Source: CAZVCG01 sp964626265 | Lineage (GTDB): Bacteria; Pseudomonadota; Alphaproteobacteria; UBA9219 | Direction: 5' to 3' | Length of the DNA stretch: 39,264 nucleotides | Assembly: GCA_964626265.1 (NCBI GenBank) | Contig: CAZVCG010000019.1 | Span: 1-39,264, forward strand | Part shown: positions 32,566-39,264 of the stretch, in pieces | Layout: each line of letters starts with the position of its first letter | Position numbering within the stretch: position 1 is the first letter of the stretch | Position numbers and translations under genes: made by a program | Notes under the pieces: generated by a model | What the model was told of the DNA's origin: nothing | Database searches by the model: none | Seen by the model: only the letters and a program-made list of their open reading frames with translations

Positions 32566-33345
32566 TTAACCCGTAGGATGGGCGCCTTTTTTGAGGGCGG
32601 GGTGGCCAGCCATGTCGTAAATGTAGAACTTTGTGGGCCTAACGACCATCGTGTCGGTCGACACCTCGCGATCTTGTGTCAACATGTGCATTACTGCTTT
32701 TCCGATTGCGCTAGCAGGAATAATTCCCGCCTCCTTGGCTCCCGCCTGCCTCTCAGCCGGCCAGGTCTCGATAAGAGGAGATTCAACGGGACCGGGCGAA
32801 ACTTCCATCACACGAATATCATGCACCCCAGCTAATTGGTATCGCGTTATCTCAAGAAACCTGTTAACCGCCAACTTAGATGATGCGTAGATCGGCTCCC
32901 ATGATGTAGGGAAGTGACCCGCGAGGGAACTCGTGACGACGATGTCACCTGAATTGCGCTCGATCATATGCGGCAGCACAGCGCGTACATTTAACATTAC
33001 GGCCGTGACGTTCAGACTTATTACATCGCTGATGGCTTTAGGATCGTTATCGACCAAATCGCCGCCAACGTACATACCTGCATTCGCATGAAAAATGTCG
33101 ATACGACCAGTCTGCTTTAAGGCTTCTGGTACCAGAGAATCGCGAGACTTCGGCTCAAGCAGGTCAATAGACAACGGGATCACGGAATTTCCATGCTCGT
33201 CGCGAAGCGCTTCCAGCTTCTCACGGTTGCGGGCAACAGCCACGACTTTAGCACCTGCCGCCACCATAACATCCAAGCAAGCCTTTCCGATGCCCGATGA
33301 GGCTCCCGTTACAACAGCAATTTTGCCTTCTAATTCATTAGCCAT
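32566..33345 (-). CDS. Short-chain dehydrogenase/reductase (upstream copy of a tandem pair)
   Basis: 259 aa. TGASSGIG (13-20), HANAG (86-90), S140, Y153 and K157 are intact. The strand-2 end reads ARNREK, with basic residues favouring NADP, in contrast to VSND in the other copy; this suggests the duplicates differ in cofactor. The C-terminus is longer than in the sister gene (KFYIYDMAGHPALKKG). It lies 97 bases upstream of the sister gene on the minus strand and 138 bases after the HAD gene; an 8-bp inverted repeat (TGACCAAG 33374-33381, CTTGGTCA 33422-33429) occupies that second gap. Confidence 0.9.
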   Translation of the reverse strand: MANELEGKIAVVTGASSGIGKACLDVMVAAGAKVVAVARNREKLEALRDEHGNSVIPLSIDLLEPKSRDSLVPEALKQTGRIDIFHANAGMYVGGDLVDNDPKAISDVISLNVTAVMLNVRAVLPHMIERNSGDIVVTSSLAGHFPTSWEPIYASSKLAVNRFLEITRYQLAGVHDIRVMEVSPGPVESPLIETWPAERQAGAKEAGIIPASAIGKAVMHMLTQDREVSTDTMVVRPTKFYIYDMAGHPALKKGAHPTG

Positions 33346-33483
33346 GGTATTTACTCCGTATGAATTAATTAAATGACCAAGCGATTTATATCATTTGTAA
33401 TTGTTTTCTCAATATTAAAAACTTGGTCAATGGCGTAACGGTTTCACCAGATTTCTAGCCGGATGATTTATCTTGAATGCGAA

Positions 33484-34365
33484 TTAACCAAGTGTGGATG
33501 CCATTCGTGGCAGCCGAGGAATAAATACTCTAGTCTTTTCGGCCACTGGTGTTTTTTCTGCTTCCGGCATTTTTTCCAAAATTTTTTGAAACACCGGAAC
33601 TATGTCTTGTTCCGTCATAATAACCTCATTGGCTCCAGCTTCAATCAGCCTTCGTGCGTGTCTTTCTTTATGAAGGCGTGAAACATGCGAGCATAGAACG
33701 TGACCTATAACAAAAATGCCGTCATTAACGCAGGCTTGAACACCAGAAGGTGAATCTTCAATACCGATTGTTCTTTTAGGATTCGCTGCTCTTTTTAAAG
33801 GCGTATCAATTAACGATTCACGTGCAGCGCGATGAGCGTCTGGTAATGGTTTATGGCCGCTAAACAGCCAATTGGGAATGCCATTAAATAAATGTTTTAC
33901 GCCAGCTGCTTCCAAATAGCGTTTTGCGCGATCGGGTTCACTGGACGTAACAATGCGTTGCGGAATTTCGTAATACCTGAGAAAAAAGGCTAGTTCCGAA
34001 AATGGAGTTATTGGGTTTACAACCTCGTCTGGTTCTGGAGAATTCTTGCGTCGCTGCAAGATTTTTTCGTCAATTTCAGAAGGAAAGTGAATCCCATATT
34101 CTTTAGACATTACTTCTCGGATTTTCGGCAGCGGCTTGCCTGCGAGATCTCTGCAGCAGTCAATGTCGTCGATATCAAAGAAAACATGGTTGGAAGCTGC
34201 CAGACTTTTTGCATACTTTTTAAGTTCATCACGAATTACATCCAGAGCCCTCTTTTCATTGTCGACCGCTGTGCCATCACAGTCCCACGCAACCATATCT
34301 ACGCGCGCAAGGAGCGGGACGAGTGGAGAAAAGTTGTGACGCAAGGGTTTGATAGTGTTTGGCAT
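33484..34365 (-). CDS. HAD-superfamily hydrolase (sugar phosphatase / beta-phosphoglucomutase-like)
   Basis: 293 aa. Motif I is WDCDGTAVDNE (nucleophile D28, acid/base D30), motif II VTSSEPDRA, motif III the Lys in SGHKPLPDA and motif IV IGIEDSPSG with the metal Asp. The ~110-residue helical cap between motifs I and II is the C1 type of subfamily IA, as in phosphoglycolate, sugar-phosphate and phosphoglucomutase enzymes. The C-terminal tail (EKMPEAEKTPVAEKTRV) is an unusual charged extension. The start is the ATG at 34365, preceded by AGGA, with an alternative ATG at 34374. It begins 42 bases after the pfkB-type kinase, so they are likely co-transcribed. The substrate is not predictable. Confidence 0.87.
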   Translation of the reverse strand: MPNTIKPLRHNFSPLVPLLARVDMVAWDCDGTAVDNEKRALDVIRDELKKYAKSLAASNHVFFDIDDIDCCRDLAGKPLPKIREVMSKEYGIHFPSEIDEKILQRRKNSPEPDEVVNPITPFSELAFFLRYYEIPQRIVTSSEPDRAKRYLEAAGVKHLFNGIPNWLFSGHKPLPDAHRAARESLIDTPLKRAANPKRTIGIEDSPSGVQACVNDGIFVIGHVLCSHVSRLHKERHARRLIEAGANEVIMTEQDIVPVFQKILEKMPEAEKTPVAEKTRVFIPRLPRMASTLG

Positions 34366-34407
34366 GTATTGCATCCTGGTGATGTTGTTTGTAAAGACTA
34401 CGAGCGG

Positions 34408-35367
34408 CTAAGCTCGATCCTTTAATGCATTACGCTGTTTTGCTCCTATGGAAATTAGATGATTGGCTGCCGTATCGTTGGCGCCTTGTAGAATTTCTGA
34501 CAAAGTATTTGCGTTGAGTTGCTCGAGGTCTTGCGGTTTAAAACATCCCGCTTTTGCCAACTCAATAGAAAAGCCGGCGTTGAAATTATCGCCGGCTCCT
34601 ATTGTGTGCGTGACTTCCAGATCCATAGTTGGAGCCGTTACCATATGGTGTCGTGAATAAAGCTCCGATCCGTTTTTACCCATTGTGATGGCGGCTAGGG
34701 ATACGCCTTGGCCCAACCAGAAATTGGCGACTTCTTTGGCACTCATGCCGGGATAGGCCCAAGCCAGATCAGCATCGCTGCCTTTCATGACGTGAGCGAC
34801 GCCTGCCCATTCTTTAAGGATTCTGCGATATTTCTCCGCGTCTTTCGCAATAGCAGGGCGAGTGTTGAGATCGTAAAAAATTAAAGCCTTGTCGCGATTG
34901 CGTTTGGCAAACTCCAACCAAGCAAAGCGGGCAGGTTCCATTACAGTCGATATGGAGCCGAAGCAAAGAATGACATTGTCATCATGGTTGCCAAGCTTGG
35001 TGGGCAAATCCTCAAGGCGCGTTATCTGCGCTGTGGTATCCGTTCCGTAGAATGAAAAAGCGTTTTCCATGCCGGGCCTGACTGATACGATGGCAAGCGT
35101 TGTATTTTGTTCAACACGGCAGACACCGGTTATATCGATATTCCGGTCTTTAAGGTTTTGCATAAAACCTTCGCCAAAAATATCGCGTGAAACCGTGCCG
35201 ATGAATCCAATTTGAATGTTGAAGCGTTGATCCTGTATGGCGCGCGAGGCACCTAGTGCACTGTTATAGTGTGATCCGCCCAGACAAATTCTGAACTCAT
35301 CGGTCATTTCATTTTGACCGATAGCGTCCGCAACAACCTCACCACAAAAATATATTCTGTTAACCAT
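34408..35367 (-). CDS. PfkB-family carbohydrate kinase
   Basis: 319 aa ribokinase-like sugar kinase. The substrate-binding GG motif is at CLGGSHYNSALG (about 28-39) and the anion-hole/catalytic motif TIGAGDNFNAGF (about 254-265) carries the catalytic Asp. FYGTDTTAQI and KGSDADLAWA are typical positions for a fructokinase-like protein. The usual mature fold is complete. It is the first gene of the minus-strand cluster kinase - HAD - SDR - SDR, consistent with uptake and catabolism of a sugar or polyol, although no transporter is adjacent. The 234 bases before it are AT-rich and divergent from dsbB. Confidence 0.88.
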   Translation of the reverse strand: MVNRIYFCGEVVADAIGQNEMTDEFRICLGGSHYNSALGASRAIQDQRFNIQIGFIGTVSRDIFGEGFMQNLKDRNIDITGVCRVEQNTTLAIVSVRPGMENAFSFYGTDTTAQITRLEDLPTKLGNHDDNVILCFGSISTVMEPARFAWLEFAKRNRDKALIFYDLNTRPAIAKDAEKYRRILKEWAGVAHVMKGSDADLAWAYPGMSAKEVANFWLGQGVSLAAITMGKNGSELYSRHHMVTAPTMDLEVTHTIGAGDNFNAGFSIELAKAGCFKPQDLEQLNANTLSEILQGANDTAANHLISIGAKQRNALKDRA

Positions 35368-35601
35368 ACTTGGCTCTGAATAGGACTGACAGAAATGGAT
35401 AAGTACAAGAATAGCTAGTTTCTGGAAATGCTTTCGTCAAATGGGATTCTGGCTAATTAAGATTTTTTCATTAACCATGCTGCAATGCAGCGAATCGTAA
35501 ATTTCAAGATCAGGGCGCATTTAAGCTAAAAAATGGCTGGAAATCTTGGTTGTGATGCTGCTGTATGGTCATTTCCATATTAAGTCGGCATAATTACCGT
35601 C

Positions 35602-36183
35602 ATGCTTCATCTTCCCCTCTGTCGTTGTCTTAGCAAGCTCTTCGCCATGCCGTTGGCGGCGGGGATCGTCTTGCTGGCGGGCGTCGGTTCGCTCGTTGCG
35701 GCCTTTACTGCTCAATATGTCTTTGACGTACAGCCATGCGAATTATGTTGGTGGCAACGTGCGCCTTATGCCATGGCTATTGTTCTGGGCGCGTTGGCGT
35801 TGATGTCTCAGGCAGATAGCAGGCGGGCTCGGATGTTTTTGGGGGTGGCTTCGGCCGTCTTCTTTGTGGGCATGGGCCTTGCCATTTATCACACGGGCGT
35901 CGAGCAGCATTGGTGGGCTGATGGCGTTGGCTGCGCCATTAAGCCGTTGAACTCAAAAAACATAGGCGATGTCAGCCTCAATGATTTGCGCAACCAGCTG
36001 CTTGCGACAGCAGGTGTGCCCTGCGACCAAATTACATGGAAATTCCTAGGCTTGTCGATGGCCAACTGGAACATAGCGTTGTCGTTAGGGCTGGCTGTAT
36101 TTGCGGCAATGGCGGCGTGTGGTTGCGTTGTGGGAGGCGGGTCTTGCAGGTGTTGTTGCTCCAAATCAGATAATTGCAATTAA
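35602..36183 (+). CDS. dsbB: Disulfide bond formation protein DsbB with cysteine-rich tail
   Basis: 193 aa inner-membrane quinone reductase that re-oxidises DsbA. Four membrane helices are visible, with the first periplasmic pair C46/C49 (QPCELCWWQR) and the second pair C111 and C141 in the second loop (GCAIKP ... VPCDQITW). The odd feature is the C-terminal tail: seven cysteines in the last 21 residues (C173, C175, C182, C184, C185, C186, C192), with Gly and Ser between them. Typical DsbB proteins end shortly after helix 4, so this could be a metal-binding or redox-relay addition. No clear Shine-Dalgarno precedes the ATG; an alternative ATG lies at 35647. The two genes that follow encode cysteine-rich secreted proteins. 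Confidence 0.9.
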   Translation: MLHLPLCRCLSKLFAMPLAAGIVLLAGVGSLVAAFTAQYVFDVQPCELCWWQRAPYAMAIVLGALALMSQADSRRARMFLGVASAVFFVGMGLAIYHTGVEQHWWADGVGCAIKPLNSKNIGDVSLNDLRNQLLATAGVPCDQITWKFLGLSMANWNIALSLGLAVFAAMAACGCVVGGGSCRCCCSKSDNCN

Positions 36184-36271
36184 CCGCAAATAATTACGAT
36201 TCTTTTACAGACTATTAACAAGTTAATTGTTGATTATAAGAGTTGATCATTCTGATTGTGAAGGTGCCGCC

Positions 36272-38146
36272 ATGACCGTCGGGTTTGTAAAAAAGAGAAT
36301 AGCCTTTTTTTTACTTTTTGTTCTTTTTCTTGCGCAACCTTCTTTAGCCGCCAATAAGGGCATCGCGGCGCAATTCAATTGGCAGGCCGAATGGGGCAGC
36401 ATCAAACCTGACACCATTATCCCATCTGTGCGCCATGGCGCGAAGAAGGATATCAACAACGCTGTCGAGAATTGCGGCATCGGCGATACCGATTATAGCA
36501 AGATAGGATCATATTTTATCGACATTAACGGCGATGGAGCAGGCGACTACATCACGGAAGCGCACGGATATTTTTCTCAAGGATATAATAAGCAAAAATG
36601 TCCGGTGGCCATATGCACGGCTTCTTCTGGATGTAATATATCGTTATATCTTCAGGGGCCGATAGTGCAGGTGTTAAGCGATACGACGCCATCACCGGAA
36701 TGCCCTGCCAAGCCTGAAGACAACAAGACTTGCCGTCCGGAATGTCCTGCCTTAGCTAATTTATGTCCACAGCTTTTTATTTATAAAACCCCACTCATTT
36801 GGGACGGTTTGGTTCTTGATTGGTCGTTTATTCCTGTGGCACAGTTCAACAGCTTCCATTCAACCGCCCTCAGGGCGGATGGTTCGACAAAATATCATGT
36901 GGCTTATAACAACAATCCCATCCTCAAAAGCATAAGGAACCCCGCAAGCTGTACGCTTGAGGAAATGGATTTTGACAATAACAACGAAATTGATGAAGGG
37001 GAGGGGTGCGTAAAGTACCAACAATTCGTAGCCGGCAGGTTCGTCGATCTTTACAACCCGGTTGGCAAAGGCAGCGATGAGGAGAAAGACGAGCGTATAA
37101 CAACAGAATTTTTCAACTGCAAAAAGGCCCGTGTAAAAGGCGCCCGCAAAAATGGAGAGAGCGATTGCTATGACGAAGGTTTCAAGGGCCCAGGTATTAA
37201 ATATAAAGACGATTGGAGAAACGACCTAGAGGGTGTTCGTCTATATACAAAGAGCAAAACCGAAACTGGAGAGTTGGCCTATCAAATTCCAGACTACGTC
37301 GATCCGGACAAGCCTGAGGATACGCCTAAGCTTATCTGCAAGCAGATTAAAAACACAACAGGTAAAGACTTATTTATGCCCCCAAGGTCGAACATGGAGC
37401 TATCCGCTTTTCATAAAGCCATAGCGCAAATGAAGGGTATCGCTTATGGCGATTGCGCTATGCGCTTCACGCCATGGGTAGGACAAACGTCGTGTCCTTC
37501 GGACCTTGTGTGCGACGAAATCAGAGTGATTGCAGCTGAAAGAAGGTGTCAACGCTCAAGTTCGGCGTACGGGTCGTGCGGCGAATGCTCGGGGATAAGC
37601 GATCCCCAGCCATTAACTGGCTTTATCAATCAGTGTACATTTACGGCAGTATGCTCCGGCCCAAGCTGCGGCGGTCCTGGCGGCGAAGGCGGCGGCGAAG
37701 GCGGCGGTGGGAGCGGGGGCGATGGCGGCGGCGGCTCGGACTGTTTATCGGCTGATTCCATGGTTTTGATGGGAGACGGTAGCGAAAAAGCTATAGCCGA
37801 AATAAGGCCGGGCGATCTGGTCATGGGTTTCGAAAAGTCGTCGCCTTTGGCTTCCGTCAAACCCGTGAAGGTGAAAGCGGTTCTCATCACAAATGAAAAG
37901 GATCTCATTCAAATTAACGATATGAGGATTTCTCCTGATCATTTGCTTACAATGGACCAAGGCCTCGTCGCCAGAGCGAGCATAGTGAAAGTAGGAAGCG
38001 ATCTTGTCGGAGTTTCCGGGCAGCCCGTTAAGGTCAGCAAGATCATGCCGCCAGTCCGGAAAACCAAAGCCTTCAATCTCGATCTTGAGGATGCGGATGG
38101 CTATGTGGCTGAAGGAGTCCGTGTATTGAAAGAGCCTATCGAATGA
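36272..38146 (+). CDS. Large secreted cysteine-rich protein with C-terminal Hint (autoprocessing) domain
   Basis: 624 aa. A signal peptide (cleavage after PSLA, about residue 26) leads into a ~440-residue region with 22 cysteines, not matched to a family. It contains a calcium-type loop D84-x-N-x-D-G-x-x-D92 and a second EF-like loop DFDNNNEIDEGEG (about 233-245). A Gly-rich linker (about 466-489) precedes a ~134-residue Hint domain: C491 starts it (CLSADSMVLM), then IRPGDLVMG, ISPDHLL with the block-B His, and AFNLDLEDADGYVAEGVRVL. There is no C-terminal Asn, so hedgehog/BIL-like N-terminal cleavage or ligation is expected rather than splicing. The start is the ATG at 36272 after GAAGG. It follows dsbB by 88 bases. 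Confidence 0.85.
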   Translation: MTVGFVKKRIAFFLLFVLFLAQPSLAANKGIAAQFNWQAEWGSIKPDTIIPSVRHGAKKDINNAVENCGIGDTDYSKIGSYFIDINGDGAGDYITEAHGYFSQGYNKQKCPVAICTASSGCNISLYLQGPIVQVLSDTTPSPECPAKPEDNKTCRPECPALANLCPQLFIYKTPLIWDGLVLDWSFIPVAQFNSFHSTALRADGSTKYHVAYNNNPILKSIRNPASCTLEEMDFDNNNEIDEGEGCVKYQQFVAGRFVDLYNPVGKGSDEEKDERITTEFFNCKKARVKGARKNGESDCYDEGFKGPGIKYKDDWRNDLEGVRLYTKSKTETGELAYQIPDYVDPDKPEDTPKLICKQIKNTTGKDLFMPPRSNMELSAFHKAIAQMKGIAYGDCAMRFTPWVGQTSCPSDLVCDEIRVIAAERRCQRSSSAYGSCGECSGISDPQPLTGFINQCTFTAVCSGPSCGGPGGEGGGEGGGGSGGDGGGGSDCLSADSMVLMGDGSEKAIAEIRPGDLVMGFEKSSPLASVKPVKVKAVLITNEKDLIQINDMRISPDHLLTMDQGLVARASIVKVGSDLVGVSGQPVKVSKIMPPVRKTKAFNLDLEDADGYVAEGVRVLKEPIE

Positions 38147-38190
38147 CGGTCCTGATAGGAGCAAATTTTTATTAGGTTGAAAAATTACAT

Positions 38191-38198
38191 GGGGGGGG
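38191..38198 (+). promoter_or_regulatory. G8 homopolymer overlapping the ribosome-binding site
   Basis: Eight consecutive G end four bases before the ATG at 38203, supplying the Shine-Dalgarno. Such tracts slip during replication, so translation of the following gene could vary between cells. Confidence 0.5.
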
Positions 38199-38202
38199 TA
38201 AT

Positions 38203-38877
38203 ATGCGCGTGATAGCTTTACTTGTAGCGGTTTTATCTTTTGTGGCGAGTAACGTCAGCGCAGAGGAGCCGTTTAAGTTTTCGCCAAGTCAGCGCTTAAA
38301 GGTCGCCGCTGATGATGGGCAAGACGGCGGCGACAACGTCGAGATGAAAGTACTCGCTAATATAGAGCTGCCTGCGTTTATCAAAACGCAACTGGACATT
38401 GTCGCTGAAAATTGCACCGATAGCGCGCAGAACGCAAATAAAATCAAGGTATTTAGTTATGTGTCCGACTATAACAGGCGGAAGAAACTTCCTCCGAATT
38501 TTATAGTCGACATGCTTCCACTGATAAATGCGCGGGCAAAACCCTGTTCGACCCCGCCAGTGTGCCGCGCGGGAAGGTGCAATCTCTGGGGGTTTAGTCC
38601 TATTGACCAAGAAACATGGACTCGGACGTTCGTTCTTAGCGTTTCGGAATGGGGTCTGGAAACAATAGATAGAAGGAAGGGAGTACCGCTATCAATAATA
38701 AGGGCGAATATCGGTTTTAACCAAGAGAAATGCCCTACCGCAGGTGGAATTGCCATAGAAAACGGTTGTGTAGTAGATCATCTTTGGAAGGCGAAAGGCC
38801 TGTCGGTTCTTCGCACTACAGCTTTGCCGCCAATCCAAACAGAATCTGACGATAAAGAAGGCATTTCAGTGGATTAA
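38203..38877 (+). CDS. Secreted cysteine-containing protein related to the N-terminal domain of the preceding Hint protein
   Basis: 224 aa. A signal peptide (MRVIALLVAVLSF..., cleavage after NVSA, residue 20) is followed by a mature domain with six cysteines. It shares a spaced pattern with the preceding gene: VAENC71, KI at +9/+10, then C115-x5-C121-x4-C126-N-L, against AVENC68, KI at +9/+10, C110-x4-C115-x5-C121-N-I. The Ca-type loop of the larger protein is not kept. No Hint domain is present, so it may be a stand-alone version or partner of the exported domain. It starts 56 bases after the Hint gene, on the same strand. Confidence 0.75.
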   Translation: MRVIALLVAVLSFVASNVSAEEPFKFSPSQRLKVAADDGQDGGDNVEMKVLANIELPAFIKTQLDIVAENCTDSAQNANKIKVFSYVSDYNRRKKLPPNFIVDMLPLINARAKPCSTPPVCRAGRCNLWGFSPIDQETWTRTFVLSVSEWGLETIDRRKGVPLSIIRANIGFNQEKCPTAGGIAIENGCVVDHLWKAKGLSVLRTTALPPIQTESDDKEGISVD

Positions 38878-38941
38878 TTTTTTTATCGTTTTTATGTTTT
38901 GCACAAACAGAGAGGATTTTTCTGGGTAATTAGGGCGTTTC

Positions 38942-38976
38942 GTAACCATGAGTTAGGCTGGAGGCCGCATGGTTAC
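38942..38976 (+). promoter_or_regulatory. Stem that would hide the transposase start codon
   Basis: GTAACCAT (38942-38949) pairs exactly with ATGGTTAC (38969-38976), which contains the ATG of the transposase-like gene, with GGAGG in the loop. In RNA this would occlude the start. Eight bases could also pair by chance. Confidence 0.3.
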
Positions 38977-39229
38977 TGGACAAAACAGGGTATTCGGGTG
39001 CGCGGCCAACTTTTTGCGTGGCAAAAAGTGCATTTTCTGCGGGTCGTTCAAGGTCAACCGAACGCGACGCGGTTACGTAAAATGCCGACGCTGCGGCAAG
39101 CAAAAGAGCCTCGCCAAACTGCGACGTGAGGTCGCCATCATCCAAGGGTTTTATCAGCAGGTGCCCGCGTATCGGCTGGCTCACGACATGGCCGTCGACG
39201 CCAAGGTCATTAGAGCATTTCCCGAGTAG
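38969..39229 (+). pseudogene. N-terminal remnant of an IS1595-like transposase
   Basis: 86 aa. A zinc ribbon CIFCGSFKVNRTRRGYVKCRRCGKQKS (two CxxC pairs) is followed by an HTH-like IIQGFYQQVPAYRLAHDMAVDAKVI. This is the N-terminus of IS1595/IS1016-type transposases, which normally continue for another ~130-200 residues into a DDE catalytic domain. Here the family pattern ends at AKVI, and the reading frame stops after RAFPE at 39229. The remaining 35 bases of the window show no continuation in another frame. It is therefore a truncated remnant; whether more lies past the window edge cannot be told. GGAGG lies 5 bases before the ATG. Confidence 0.65.
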
Positions 39230-39264
39230 GATGGCCGTATCCTGAGTTTGCCAGATAGTTAGAG

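Noticed and set aside
35455..35480. CtrA-like site TTAA...TTAACC upstream of dsbB
   Set aside because: The spacing between half-sites is 10 bases rather than the required 7.
37681..37740. GGC-rich tract as a tandem repeat or phase-variable locus
   Set aside because: It encodes an imperfect Gly/Ser/Glu linker without exact repeat units; a coding linker explains it.
37546..37755. Plus-strand frame with a long Arg run
   Set aside because: Out-of-frame reading of the Gly-rich linker of the Hint protein.
38899..39129. Second frame overlapping the transposase remnant
   Set aside because: No motif; the zinc-ribbon frame starting at 38969 is clearly the coding one.

Overview
The window looks like a chromosomal segment of an alphaproteobacterium, probably an uncultured relative of Rhodospirillales or Micavibrio-like lineages. 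This is inferred from gene content and order: ftsK next to lolA; purC overlapping purS; tpiA divergent from a PpiD-type foldase followed by trpE; a CnoX-type thioredoxin near a Trm112 protein; and ispB divergent from a TrmN6-type methyltransferase. Most of the window is about 50 to 55% G+C by spot counts. The first 2.3 kb is about 65 to 75%, and the change falls inside ftsK.

Layout. 1-3779 (minus strand): start of acnA, lolA, ftsK. 3992-4917 (plus): a bacteriohemerythrin and an AT-rich gene of unknown function. 4946-6494 (minus): mlaE-mlaF, with no mlaD beside them. 6661-9778 (plus): a small secreted protein, glutamine-dependent NAD synthetase, an intrinsic terminator and the long form of SAICAR synthetase. 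9779-12561 (minus): a tight run of a second, short SAICAR synthetase, purS, a lipoprotein, a YceI protein and a polysaccharide deacetylase. 12648-18740: recG divergent from mfd, then a small basic protein. 18744-23719 (minus): ppiD-like foldase, trpE, a small secreted protein, a pentapeptide-repeat protein. 23834-26667: tpiA, tRNA-Pro, ispB, trmN6, tRNA-Gly. 26821-28233: a 72-bp inverted-repeat element, CnoX, a dispersed-type repeat, Trm112. 28249-30869: a HEPN-like protein, tRNA-Thr, a degenerate GGDEF/EAL protein. 31145-35367: a DJ-1-like protein without its nucleophile, then a minus-strand carbohydrate cluster (PfkB kinase, HAD phosphatase, two tandem SDR dehydrogenases). 35602-39229 (plus): DsbB with a cysteine-rich tail, a large secreted cysteine-rich protein ending in a Hint domain, a smaller secreted protein sharing its cysteine pattern, and a transposase remnant.

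Most genes are ordinary housekeeping functions. The parts that deserve attention are: (1) two unrelated-length PurC proteins 2 kb apart, with the short one altered at four usually conserved ligand-binding positions; (2) the DsbB / Hint / secreted-partner group near the right end, which may be an uncharacterised secreted system; (3) the abrupt composition change inside ftsK; (4) several degenerate enzymes (EAL, DJ-1, HEPN-like) that keep the fold but lack catalytic residues. No CRISPR array, complete insertion sequence, prophage or rRNA was seen.
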